The translations under genes were made by a program, and so were the position numbers. From Fragilariopsis cylindrus CCMP1102 (Eukaryota > Bacillariophyta > Bacillariophyceae > Bacillariales > Bacillariaceae), in assembly GCA_900095095.1 (NCBI GenBank), contig FMBT01000303.1, forward strand, positions 124,001 through 188,000: 64,000 nucleotides of DNA. Reading direction: 5' to 3'. The notes below the pieces were generated by a model, which was not told the origin of the DNA, searched no databases, and worked only from the letters and a program-made list of their open reading frames with translations. Each line of letters starts with the position of its first letter. The stretch's first letter is position 1. Below are positions 1-11,219 of the stretch, piece by piece.

Positions 1-30
1 GTACAAAAAGTAAAACGGAAACTTACATAC

Positions 31-387
31 CTCACATAATAACACAGCAGGTTTTCCCCTTGCCTTCAGAACTTTTTCAATGCTGTCTTCGAGACTAAGT
101 TGAACGTCTAGAACAGAGTTTTGTATCACAGTATCCATTCCTTCGGTAGAATAGAAATCAAGGGACATTCCGTTGCTGGCCAAGATAGTATAAACCTCAG
201 CACAAGCAATAACTTCGAATCCGCGTTCTCTCAGAAAAGACGAAAGTCGTGCTATAGCTGTTGTCTTGCCACCACAGGGCCCCCCAGTTAATATGAACTT
301 GAACAGAGGCGCTTTAGTACCCTGACCTTCACTTTCGACCATATTTGCCTCTGCTTCCGACATTAATGTTTCAGGAGATAATGCCAT
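31..387 (-). CDS. P-loop NTPase domain protein, first exon only (partial)
   Basis: The ATG at 387 opens 119 codons that end in phase 0 at a good donor (GTATGTAAG, positions 30-22), so the rest of the gene lies left of the window. Residues 31-45 read FILTGGPCGGKTTAI, a Walker A motif of the GGPxxGKTT type found in the AAA_28/NadR-like P-loop family, including proteins resembling TRPL translocation defect protein 14. The following segment (ARLSSFLRERGFEVIACAEV) fits the usual first helix and second strand of that fold. Family knowledge suggests ATP or GTP binding. The substrate cannot be inferred because the C-terminal part is missing. It is divergent from the ankyrin gene starting at 1791. Confidence 0.7.
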
Positions 388-1790
388 CGTCACTATTATT
401 ACTAACAATATAATAGTAATAGTACGGTAGAGGACAGAGGTAGTCAAAGTTGTGAAGATTTCGATCAAAGCGTCAAAGCAAATTAAAATAGCACAATATC
501 GGATAGCACAAATAAGTGTCACTACGGTACTGTATTCGATTATTTTGCACGCGACGGATCTGGAGCCTACTCAAACGACCTTAAGTCCAAAATCCAAATT
601 TTCAGTCGTGTAAAATTTAGTTGTGGACACACAGCAGGGCTGTGCACACATACATTTTGATAGATGATTGGAATGTAGTCAATACAACCTCCACGTTGTT
701 TTGCCTGTAGAAAAATATGCAAGCACCTTGGAAAGCCCTAATAGCTTGAATCCTATCAACACGCTACCTTTATGCATGAACATCCAAGTTGTAAGCACAG
801 CTCGCACAGTAGAGCTGTGTATCACCCTTTCTTGGTGGCCGTGCTGGCCTCTGCTTCGTTTCCAACTCCCTCATGACATGTGATACATGTGTGCATCTTC
901 ATCAGTAACCAATATAATGGAGTTAATAAATAAATAAACTTCATTTCCTGCCACTTCGTCCAATCATCATTACTCTACATTATCAATCATCCAATGTAAA
1001 GGAGCTACTCTGCAGTTTGTTTGAAGCAACCAGTTTTCATCTCCCATCATTCTTCAATGTCTTGTCATTTACCTCACCAACAAACTTTGTCACCATAATA
1101 TAATTTGTCTTTCCACCAGTTTCAGTTGTACCTCCGTCTCTCAATAAGCTTGCACTCTTCAAACACACTAAACTTGTAACATAACTACTATATCACCCTC
1201 TTCTTCTTATTATTACTATTTTTGAAAAAAATAAAATGAGAGTAGGGAATAAATATTGAGGTAACTCCCAGCAAGCAATACTGGATAACTTGTAGACCAG
1301 TATCTTATATAAGATCATAGTCTATTATTTGTTGAAAGCATAATATACAGGCAAAGTGTACCACATAACACAAAATAGTCTAGTGATTACAGAATTTGTG
1401 GGTTTGTGGCAATTTTTTTAAATTTCTCACTGTTTGAAGCGTAATCTGGTGGTGACACGTGTAGATTGACGACGAATGAATCGTCGATTATATTATCATG
1501 ACGAATAGAACACAATTTCTTTATACTCGAAACACATCAAATCCTCGCAGTCAAAACAAAATCCTTTCCATTATAATACTTTTGACTAACAATTATTGAA
1601 AAACTTTTATCTCCAAACGACTGGTGCTATTGGTAAGTAAATTGTGATTTTGAAAAACGAGCAATCTGCATGATAGACATGATTGACGTAGCTACTTTGT
1701 TGTTTTTGTTGCTTATAAAGAAAATCGATTCTCACTTTTAAGACCTTCTGACCACGCCTTTTACGATTGAAGTCGACAATAAAAACAAAT
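388..1790. other. Intergenic region between divergent genes
   Basis: AT-rich DNA holding the upstream regions of both flanking genes. A 71-codon open frame at 668-883 has no recognisable protein features. I see no RNA gene, repeat or mobile element. Confidence 0.6.
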
Positions 1791-4700
1791 ATGAAATTCA
1801 TCACCGCATTGTTGCTTATCTGCGCAACAGCAACAATAACAACGTTAGGAGCAGCAGAAGACGATGTTTCCACAAAGGGTAAAGGTAATGGTCCTCCCTT
1901 CTTTCTCATTGACAGTTCCGATCAACTTTGTCTGGCCGGCGAGGAGTTTAAGAGATGCTCGATCGATACCCTTTTTTTTGTAGTTGGGTCTCCTGGTAAG
2001 TTTTTAAATTTTCGACGAAAAGTACAACCAGAAAAAGTATAATTCATATGCATGCGGGGCTTGTAACAACTCTATTCTCACCGCGATATCGTAACCATCG
2101 GAATCTTCTTCCATCGGGGGAAAAAAAAATCGTCATTAGGCAACTATCAAATTCAGAAAAGATCGGTGGATGAAAATGTAGACGAGGAAGAAGATGGAAC
2201 GTGTCTAACTTTGAAGTCATGCAAAGAATCTGACGTAGGAAAAACAATGGAGGCCAAACTTGCAAAGTGTTCTCATTGCGGGGCAAAAGGATGGAACATT
2301 GTTGGTGATAACGATACGGGATATGTGTTGACTGAAGGCGACGGAAGAACTTGCCTTTTGAGAGAGCCAGGTACAAATAGGGCCATGACAGCCCCTTGTG
2401 ACTCCACGGAGACACCGTACGTTCCCCTTCAACTACAATTTGCATCGGCATCAGACATCAAAACAATGAGTTCTGATGGCGCCCGACTGATTGGAGCTGC
2501 TAGCGACGGCGACAAAAAAGGAATTGAAGCCTTACTTAAAGATGGAACCGATGTCAATGTTCGTGATTGGGATGAATTAACGGCATTGATTCCAGCTGCA
2601 TCGTCGGGACATTTAGAAATTTGTAAGCTTCTAGTGAAAGAAGGAATCGATGTCAATGCCAAAGATAAAGATGGTATCACTGCATTAATGGAAGCAAGGT
2701 GAGTGATGAAGAATATTATACTGTCCCTTCCGTCGTCCTCTAGATATATATACTTTTTTTCTAATTTTCGGAAATATCGAGCTGAACAATTTCAACGTCT
2801 CTTCTCCTCTCTATGCTGGGTATCCAATCAATGTTTTCTCTAGTATCATGGGTCATGAAAAGATCGTCGAATTTTTACTCGAAAATGAGGCCGATGTCAA
2901 CTCGGTTGCTTCATCTGAAGTTTCAGCGATGTGGTTGGCAGCCAGCGAAGGCCGCGTGGATGTGATGAAAATTTTGGCGAAAAACAATGCTGATGCATCT
3001 AACACAAGAGTCGATGGAATCTCCGCATTGATGACTGCAGCTGTGAGTTGAATAATCCATGGTGTTAAAAAATATATTATTATTCGTTATTTAATGCCTC
3101 ACAACAATATCTTTGTCGTGTTTAAATTCTGTATGATTTTCAAAGGTTGGTGGACATTCGGAAGCGGTTGAGATTTTGCTAGAGAATGGTGCTGATCCAA
3201 CAGTTGCAGATAATGATAATCTAATTCCTCTTATGAACGCCGCTGAAAATGGAACAGTAGCCACTTTGAAGGTGATATTAGATCACGTAGAAGATCCCGA
3301 CTATGTAAACCGGATGTCGAATACTGGATTTTCATCTCTCATAATTGCTGCGGCACATGGGCATGCCGATGCAGTCGAATATCTCCTTGATGCTGGGGCC
3401 GATGCAGACGCTGTGCACGACAATAAAGTTACAGCGCTAATGTACGCAGCTGCAGCTGGCCATCTAGACGCTATGAAAATTTTGATCGGAAAGGGTAAAA
3501 CTGATCTTGAGTTCAGACACACAAATGGTGGGACAGCACTTTTAGAAGCCAGCACTGCTGGCGAGTATGATGCGATTATACTTCTTGTCGAGAGTGGCTC
3601 CAATGTTGATTTCATGGACGATGATGGAGTGAATCCTCTTATGGCCATTGCTGCGCAAGGAAACTCGAAAGCACAAATGTTTATCCTTGACCAGCTCAAG
3701 AAGATCAAATCTGAAGCTGAACTTAAAGACTACATTAACCTATTTGCACATTCGGGTGGATCAGCAGTGATGTTCGCAGCGGCTGGTGGGCATTTGGAGT
3801 GTGCTAAGCAGCTTATAGAACTCGGTGCTGAAATCAACGCTATTGCACGGAACAAGGATGGTTACCTCGAAAAACTTCAGAAAATGGTTGAGGAAGGACA
3901 AGTTCAAGAAGAGGACCCTCACATTGACGGCGTGACAGCTCTGCATGTCGCTAGTGAAGGTGAGCGGAGTCAAGTACGCAGTGTAGTGACATCGCATGAA
4001 TCTTTTTTCATTCTTATTTTTGAGATACTATGTCTGTGTTTTTATCTCTCGTTTCCTATTTGCAAGCTGACTCACTCACTCCCCCCTCTCTCTGTCCATT
4101 AATCTTGCAGGAGGTCACCTTGAGATGGTGAATTTACTGTTAGAAATAGGCGTGGACTCATCTTTAGCTCATTTGGATGATGGAAAGAGGTCTCCTTTAG
4201 TATTGGCCGTTTCTGGAAATCACGCAGAAGTTGCTAAGGTACTCGTACAGGCAGGAGCTGACCCAAATACTCCTTATGTCGACGGAGATGAAGAAAGTCA
4301 CAATCTACTTTTTGATGCTATCATGGTCGAGAACGAAGAGTTCGCTATTCTTCTGATTGAGAAAGGTGCGGATTTGTACCATAAGGATGAAAAGAAGGTT
4401 AGCACGCTACTTCAAGCAAGTCAAGAGGCCTAACAGATGTTGTCAAAGCTATATTGGAGAAACATGCTGCTAACGGGGCGAAAGGAGACTTTGTGGATGC
4501 CGCAAGCGAGGATGGGGTTTCACCTGTAACTGCTGCCAGCTCAGAAGGTCACACTGGAAGTGTTCAGCTTCTTGTTGATGCGAAAGCCGATGTGAATGCT
4601 AAGGATAAAGACAGCACAACATCGTTGATGGCAGCCTCTGCGCGAGGACACTTTGATGTTGTTTCCATAATCTTGGCTGCTGGTGCTGATGTCAACGAGC

Positions 4701-5044
4701 AAAATATGGATGGTCACACGGCTCTTATGTTTGCCTATAACGGGAAAAATCAAGTTGAGACTTTGTGGGAACGATACAATCAATTCGTTGACGAAGCCAA
4801 AACTAATGGCGAGTCGAAAGAAGACGTGGATGACAATGATACAGGACCCACTATTCAAGAGGCACTAAAAAATCACACTGCTTTGGTAGATCTATTAATC
4901 AAGAGTGGAGCCGATCAATCACTAAAAGATAAAGAAGGCCACGCTGCAAATGACTTCGACTTTCACCCAGATACAGACGCAGAAATTCTTGCGAAAGAAG
5001 CCAGAGCTGAAAAAGTGAAAGATGAGAGCAAGAATGAACTTTAA
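1791..5044 (+). CDS. Secreted ankyrin-repeat protein (frameshifted in this sequence)
   Basis: Five exons: 1791-1995, 2140-2698, 2844-3042, 3146-3959 and 4111-5044. The summed length is 2,711 nt, and one missing base gives 903 aa. The ATG at 1791 starts a clear signal peptide (MKFITALLLICATA, cleavage near residue 20). Residues about 40-150 hold a Cys-containing, Gly/Thr-rich segment (CLAGEEFKRC, GYVLTEGDGRTCLL) that looks like a beta-trefoil or lectin-like domain; that call is tentative. From about residue 180 to 870 there are many ankyrin repeats with the normal G-HLE-LLL-GADVN pattern. Near 4427 the frame breaks: CAAGAGGCC runs into a stop, while the ankyrin repeat continues in another frame, as if one G were lost from GAGGGCC. 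Ankyrin repeats usually bind proteins, and a secretory or lumenal location is unusual for them. The partner is unknown. Confidence 0.85.
4420..4435 (+). other. Apparent single-base deletion in ankyrin gene
   Basis: Frame 4125-4433 ends in TAA at 4431. The next repeat (LTDVVKAILEKHAANG) reads in the frame one base earlier. Restoring a single G gives a continuous repeat. Confidence 0.75.
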
Positions 5045-5887
5045 GTTCTTATTGTAACGATTCCTGAATAACAGTCCTGAATAACAGTTAGCGTGTATTC
5101 TGTAGAATAAAAGCAGTCATAAATCAATTACAGGATTTACTCAATACATGCTTAGTTTGTACCACTACACTACATTGCCTTGTGAAAATTTCTCGTTTCT
5201 CTCATCCTGAAATACGTTCATTCTAGGCCTTGATAATTTATGGGTCAAATTCTTCTGATTAGTCTTCTTTTCCACTGGAAAGAAAATCAGCTTCCATCCA
5301 ATCTTTCTGCTCACAGATTGGATTTAATATGAGACCATCTAGTAGATTAGAAAACAAGATAGAAAATAGGGAATATTGTTTATATCGGGGACTATCTCTT
5401 ATTGCCCAGTTTCTACCTAACAATTGTGCCTGGCTTCCTAATTGTGAACAGTTATCTTTTTTAATTAAGCACTCTGTATTTATTTGGTAGCACCATGTTT
5501 GGCCTTTGCTAATTGAAAAAACTATGCTTCAGTTAATGTCATACTGTAGTATCATCAATTCGTATTAAATTGAGCACTACTGATAGTACTACGAGATTTT
5601 TGTGCGTGTGGTTTGATACTATATCAGAGATGATACAAACAAGTTTTTCTTTATTGAGCTTAATCTCTGCATAGAGACTGCTGAGAATATTATTCCATTG
5701 AATTACTAAATATACGTATAACTACTCGGTGTTAGTTTGAGGTTTCGCTCCTCCTGGAACCCGGAGAGAGAATTTTTTGAGCGACTGACGGACAAAGTGA
5801 TTTTTTTTGAAAGAAATAGAACAAGGACTCGACTCATCACATTGTTAATTTTTTAAATTAAATAGGTAACAAACAAATAATTGCCAC
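5045..5887. other. Intergenic region, no feature seen
   Basis: AT-rich DNA between the ankyrin gene and the small membrane-protein gene, both on the plus strand. A pyrimidine/purine-mixed stretch just before 5888 is probably the 5' UTR. No gene, RNA or repeat was recognised. Confidence 0.6.
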
Positions 5888-6289
5888 ATGACACATATCA
5901 ACACGGGCGTGACGAAGACTACTAGCAAAGAAGCAAAGAAGCACGATGAGCTCACCGAGAATAAATTGGTTCAAACGGGTGCTTGGTTTTGGGTGAGACT
6001 ACGTCGTATAGTGACAGATCAGCTAGTAGAGTTATTCTGCCATTTTATTGCAGTAAGATTCTGTAATACGAATGCTTACAACATCTTTTCTTTTATTCTA
6101 TTTCGTAGACCATACTTTCGGAGAAGATCGAATGCTTTGGAGGGAATGGCCGTCGCTTCTTTTATCGGTGTTACTTCTGGAATTTACATATGGAAACCTG
6201 TACTTGAAGAGATGCAGCAAAATCGAGTAGAACGAGAACGTCAAGAAGCGGTCGAAGGGAGTGTTTCCAACAAAAACGAAGGCAATTGA
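5888..6289 (+). CDS. Small single-span membrane protein, COA3-like
   Basis: The frame is open for 133 codons from the ATG at 5888. The last third reads PYFRRRSNALEGMAVASFI followed by a hydrophobic stretch with GIYIW and a charged tail. This matches the layout of COA3/CCDC56-type cytochrome c oxidase assembly factors: a basic RRRxxN motif, one membrane helix and a charged C-terminus. The homology is remembered and weak. A strong donor (GGTGAGAC at 5992) and acceptor (TTTCGTAG at 6108) suggest that 5993-6108 is an intron, but removing it breaks the frame unless two bases are missing in the G-run at 5991-5993. The alternative is that the whole 402 nt is translated. It would act in the mitochondrial inner membrane if the family call is right. 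Confidence 0.55.
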   Translation: MTHINTGVTKTTSKEAKKHDELTENKLVQTGAWFWVRLRRIVTDQLVELFCHFIAVRFCNTNAYNIFSFILFRRPYFRRRSNALEGMAVASFIGVTSGIYIWKPVLEEMQQNRVERERQEAVEGSVSNKNEGN

Positions 6290-6414
6290 AAGAATACATT
6301 CGTAATAAACTGGTATTTAAGTTTATTTTTGCTAAAATTTAATACATTTAATACATACAATTTGTTACAGCTTTAAGTAGGAGATTCTAGACTGTCTACT
6401 AAATACAAAAGAGC

Positions 6415-8816
6415 TTAATAGCTCCGAGAGTAATTAAGTAATTCACGTTGCATTCGATCCATATCAGCCAAAGCCTCCCAAACACCTCTGGGTACTGATC
6501 CTTTGTTCTCCTTCGATTCAAGATCGAGTAGAAATTCTTGTACGGTCCAAATTTTTTTCTGTAAAAGCTGCGACCACATTTCATGTTGATGTTGTTTGGG
6601 TGTAGATACTGTTCCAGGTTGCGCTACTACCCCAGTAGCTACACCTGCAGCTTCATATGTTGGCAACAAGCTGGTATTCGCATTTTGGTTGATCGACATA
6701 CCACCAAGAGGGTCGAACGACGGCAAATCACTATCCCGTCTTGATGCAGCTTCTTTCCATTCGACGGTTGTGGTGAGAATTTTCTTACGGAATGATTCCC
6801 CTTTCTGACCCCAGGATTGTCGCATTTTGTGAAAGGAAAACTTTGCATCATCCCCCGATGACATATATTGCTGATGTTGCAACTGTTCCGCATTCATATG
6901 AGGATTCTGTAGCGAGTTTGGAATCGTCGATGATTTCGGGTTTTGTTGAAACTGTTGATTGGAACCCGTAGGCATTGCCATAAATCTTATGGACGGTAAT
7001 TGGAGTGGCTGGTCGTTTTCTTTTTGTTTCATTAACTCGTGCAAAGTATCCGTCAGTGGAGTGATATCCACGAGGGGAGGCACATTCATCAGCAAATCTA
7101 GCGAATTGCTTTCGGGATCCAACAGAAGATCGCCGAGTAGGAGTATTCGGCTGGCCGATAAAATTTCCAAAGCCTGCATAACATTAGTATAACTAAAAAT
7201 CGCATCCCAAAGCTTGAAGACATTCTCGTACCCAACCACTTCTCTCGAAAACATCAAACGAACCCATCTTGTACAATAAATAGGAGGTGGCGGGATGTTG
7301 GGATTACATGTCAAATGGTGATACAAAGGAGTATTATTTTGAAGGACCTTGCCCAAAATCGCTATGGACATCTGTTGAAGAGATTTACCTTCAGACGAGA
7401 CAGCATCGTATGCCGTCTTTAACCGGTCTAACGTTCGTTCCAACAGGGCGTAGCATATGGGTAGGATGGGGTTGAACATTGGATGGTCGGGGTATTCTTG
7501 ATGTTCTAATTCTAAAACAAATAGAAGATAGGAGGCAATCTCGTGCATTCCCTACGATAACCAGAACAAAGAGAATTAATAAAGAAAATTACAAAGTGAT
7601 CAGTTTTTAAAACATCCACAACTGGAAAATAAGAACTTCACCCAATAGAACGAAGTATCACCCACCTGTCGATAACCCATTTCTGGATGCTCTTGCGCTG
7701 TTTTTATCAGATCATTTTTGTAGTGACATATAAAAATACGGGAATAATGTAATATTGAGATCGAACGAAAAAAAATGAAAATTACAACAAGATTTGGCAG
7801 CATTTTTTTGTCACAAAGTAAGAACTAAAATCAGAAATAGCACACATACCATAAATGTAAAGGATTTCTCGTAATGACGTTATTCTTGCGTCATGTTCTG
7901 GTGTGCTACTGGGTGCCGACGAATTACCGGTGATCGGTTGTTTGGTCTCAGTCGGATGTGGCAATCGTTTCAAGTCCTTTTCGATAATTACCAACTACGA
8001 TATCGGTATTGGTAACAAGACCAGTAGCATTAACAATAACAATAACAATAACAATAACAGTGATTGGATGAGGATAAAAATAGATCCATAGTGAATAGTC
8101 GTGAGAATAGGGTACATTTTTCTTCGATTTTTTTTCTTCTTTCAAATAACGTAATGTATACTTGTGAATCGTTTTAAGGAAATAAAAATCGACCAGGGAC
8201 GACATTTACATGCATATACTAATAGAAAGTGATTTGTTTGTGACCTCAAAGACAAAATTGTAACTCACCGATGCTCGATCGACTTCGTCGCTTTCGCTTT
8301 CGATAATACGAGCTTCTGTCGTCAAACCTCTTTTCCTTCTAGCTCGTTCCTTACGGTATTTTAAATATAATTCAGATTTTTTCGTTTCCCTCGCTTCTTC
8401 TTCCATGACAATCGCCGTCAACGGATCGATATCAATTTCTGTTCTTTTTTAGTTATAGAAGATGACGACGATTCCTGACCATTTGACTCGACTATTACTA
8501 CTGCTTCCTCAACGTGTTTTTCTACTAGTTCTTTAAAAATACTTTTACACTCGATTAAGGTTTCTTTATTGCATTCCAATACGGTTTCAATAGTTGCACT
8601 TGACGAACAATCTGCGGAAATCGTAGCAGTAGGGTCGATAAGAAGGCCGAGTTGTACACGCCATCTTATCGACCTCGGCAAGTTTGACAAATATTCTCCA
8701 TGTATTCTTTTTCCTTGTTCTTCATCTTCAGAAATGGTGGGTACTATCATTCCAACATGAGATGGTGAGCCAATATTGCTACTAGTATAATCACTACTTC
8801 TGGTAGGAGTCTCCAT
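6415..8816 (-). CDS. TBC-domain Rab GTPase-activating protein (TBC1D5-like)
   Basis: Exons on the minus strand: 8816-8269, 7994-7850, 7697-7666 (only 32 nt) and 7551-6415. The total is 1,862 nt plus one missing base, giving 620 aa. Both catalytic fingers of TBC proteins are visible: IEKDLKR (IxxDxxR, residues 187-193) and GYRQG with Gln242. The domain continues with YCTRWVRLMFSREV, typical of TBC. This fold accelerates GTP hydrolysis on Rab proteins in membrane traffic; TBC1D5 acts on Rab7 at retromer. Residues after about 420 are Gln/Asn-rich and probably disordered. The N-terminal half has PRSIRWRVQLGLL, the start of the TBC domain, followed by a long insertion. Near 8445-8450 the frame changes at a run of six A (minus strand); seven would restore it, although a small intron there is also possible. 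A GTAAGT at 8909 suggests an untranslated first exon upstream. Confidence 0.85.
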
Positions 8817-11219
8817 GGTCGAATTCTTCACTACAATTGTAAAATGTTACCAAAAATTATCGAATGAAAAGTAAAAATAGTAGCTCCAGTACTCAGTAGT
8901 CCCACTTACTTCTGTGCTCCTACTCCCGCTCCTTGGACGAAGTGTTCTTGGCAAGGGTTACTCTCTGTATAAGGATATCGATATAGCTTGAGAATTTGTC
9001 TGTGTAGTGTTTGTTCCGATATGTCAACGAGCGTATGATCATGTTAGAAGAAAGATTTTTAAATCTAATACCTATCAGTGTTGAATGTTGGGTACTGTAC
9101 TTGACATTTTACACGCAAAGCGCAATAGAGAGGATCCTTTCCAAATAAAACGCGTAGATTTGATTTACTGCACACAAAACCTGCTGCCATGATCTCACGG
9201 ATTTATTCGGCGATTCTTTGGTCATTCAATTTGACACTACAACTACTGTACTAATTTATGTATTCTAGCTAGACCTATTAATTTCTTCTGTACCTTAACA
9301 TAATCAGAGCAAGAACTAATAAATCTTCAAAGGTTCTGATGTAAGTGTTAAGAATGAATGGACGGGTGTTTACAGCTTGATTGAGGCAGGTAGGTCCCAC
9401 ACCCAGTCCTGGATGAAACATATTTTATAACTTACTTGTCAAAACTCTCACTCAATTTTCGACTTTTGACAAAAAAAATCACTGTGTTGATACACAGCTT
9501 TTCTAGAGTTTGTATTGTACAAGTATGACTAGTAAGCACCACCCTAATCTTTGTATCCAATTCTTTGTATTCATTCATACAGGTCTCAACATAATTTTCC
9601 ACACCAAAGAAATTAAACCACACTTTCCCCTACTATTGAATGTACTGCTATTAAGTAGTAATAGATGTTGAAATTTGCACTATTAATTTAGTGCCATCAG
9701 CAGAAGTGGAGATATTGTTGACTACATTACCCATTGTATGCCATGGTGATGTAAATAATTTCTCAATCAAATTCTTAAATGCACTAAAAGTAATGACGGG
9801 ATGGATCAAAAATACAGCAAGACCCGGTATTTCATGTGAGCTTCTTTGCGTGTCATCTCTTATAGATTGATAATAGACTTAATGAGGTATATTAATGAAC
9901 CCAATTGCACTTGCTAAGCAGACTGTATCTATTATTTGCTGATATTTTAGTGTTATGGTATGTGGATTATGAGGTTTTGTATTCCTTATAAGATTCCTAT
10001 AAGAACCGGTGCATGATGTTTGAATTGTATATTTGAGGGCACTTTTCCTGGAAAGCATAAGAAAATTATCTAACTCCCATTCATTTCACATTATTTGTCT
10101 GTGATTAGGTTTGTGTAGGAAGAAGGACAGGTTTTTTTTACACTGCTACCAGCAGCATTATCCAAATATATGTTCATAATTCCTTTCTGGTCATGCCTCC
10201 TTTGAACACAAGGCAGATCACAGTATTCAATACATCATACAGATAGATATTAGAATAATATACTAGTACAAATAGGTTTATTACTTAGTATTACGGTTGG
10301 AAAATAGCTCGCCCAACATTTATTTGGAAAATAGCTCCCCCAACTCCTTATGATATTGAATATGAGCGTGCTCCCCCGTAATTGGCAGTGTGAACCGATA
10401 AATAGAGGTTTATTATATTTTTTAGAAGGAGTATAATTACGTGCGTTAGCAAATAGTGTTTAAAATGATAGTACAAATTCGGCAGGCGCACTCTACGTTA
10501 GCTGCGCGATGCCCCTTCACTTTTTTCGATGTGAAATGTATGTGTGAAGCAGTGGTAAAGTTTAAAAGTATGTTGGTTGGAGATTTGACTTTGTTTCATG
10601 TTCAAACGAATAAAAAATATATAGTAAAAGCCTTCGCAAGATGCTGTGGTGCTCTTCACCTCGCGAAAACAACCACCGGCTATATATTTCAACGAAAGTT
10701 CCACGCTAGGACATACCAGTTGGGCTAGTTAAAGTTATCGATTTGATTTGATTTGAGTCTATTCATTTATCTAGTTTACTTCGAAAAAGAGAACTTGGAG
10801 TTTATTATAATTTTGTTAAAACTCACGAGAAAAATTGGAACTTTCTTTGTGTTTTTAATTTCTCTCTTAAACTTGAAATACTCCCTTCATCCGTTGGCAG
10901 ATCTTATTTCGTGTACCGTAATTCAACGAAAATACACAAACACACACACACACACACTTGCACACGACACGACACAATAAAACATAATTATTTTGATACC
11001 ACTCCCACCGTTTACCACGCAACGAATTATCTTTTCACACAACAAAAACAACAACTCCTACTTAATTTCAATTTTTCCTTACCGTGGGATCAATCATCTA
11101 CGTGGTACTTTGTACTCTTCATTTTCTTTCTGGATACTTAAAATTACTCAACAATTATCACAAAACATATCACTTGATTCATCTTCACATCTTCACTCAT
11201 TGTTCTCACTTTTTTTATC
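8817..11219. other. Long divergent intergenic region
   Basis: 2.4 kb of AT-rich DNA between the TBC gene (-) and an unknown gene (+). It holds a likely 5'-UTR splice donor for the TBC gene at 8901-8909, two near-identical 21-mers at 10297-10317 and 10324-10344, and a CA repeat near 10931-10960. A 90-codon open frame at 10456-10728 shows no family features, and I do not call it. Confidence 0.55.
10297..10344. repeat. Two tandem copies of a 21-bp motif
   Basis: TTGGAAAATAGCTCGCCCAAC and TTGGAAAATAGCTCCCCCAAC (one difference) begin 27 bp apart. The function is unknown. The position upstream of a gene leaves a regulatory role possible. Confidence 0.6.

Noticed and set aside
668-883. 71-codon plus-strand open frame
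   Set aside because: No family features, odd composition and no splice context; lies in a divergent upstream region.
10456-10728. 90-codon plus-strand open frame
   Set aside because: Antisense is equally open, no motif recognised, start lacks context. A small species-specific gene cannot be ruled out.
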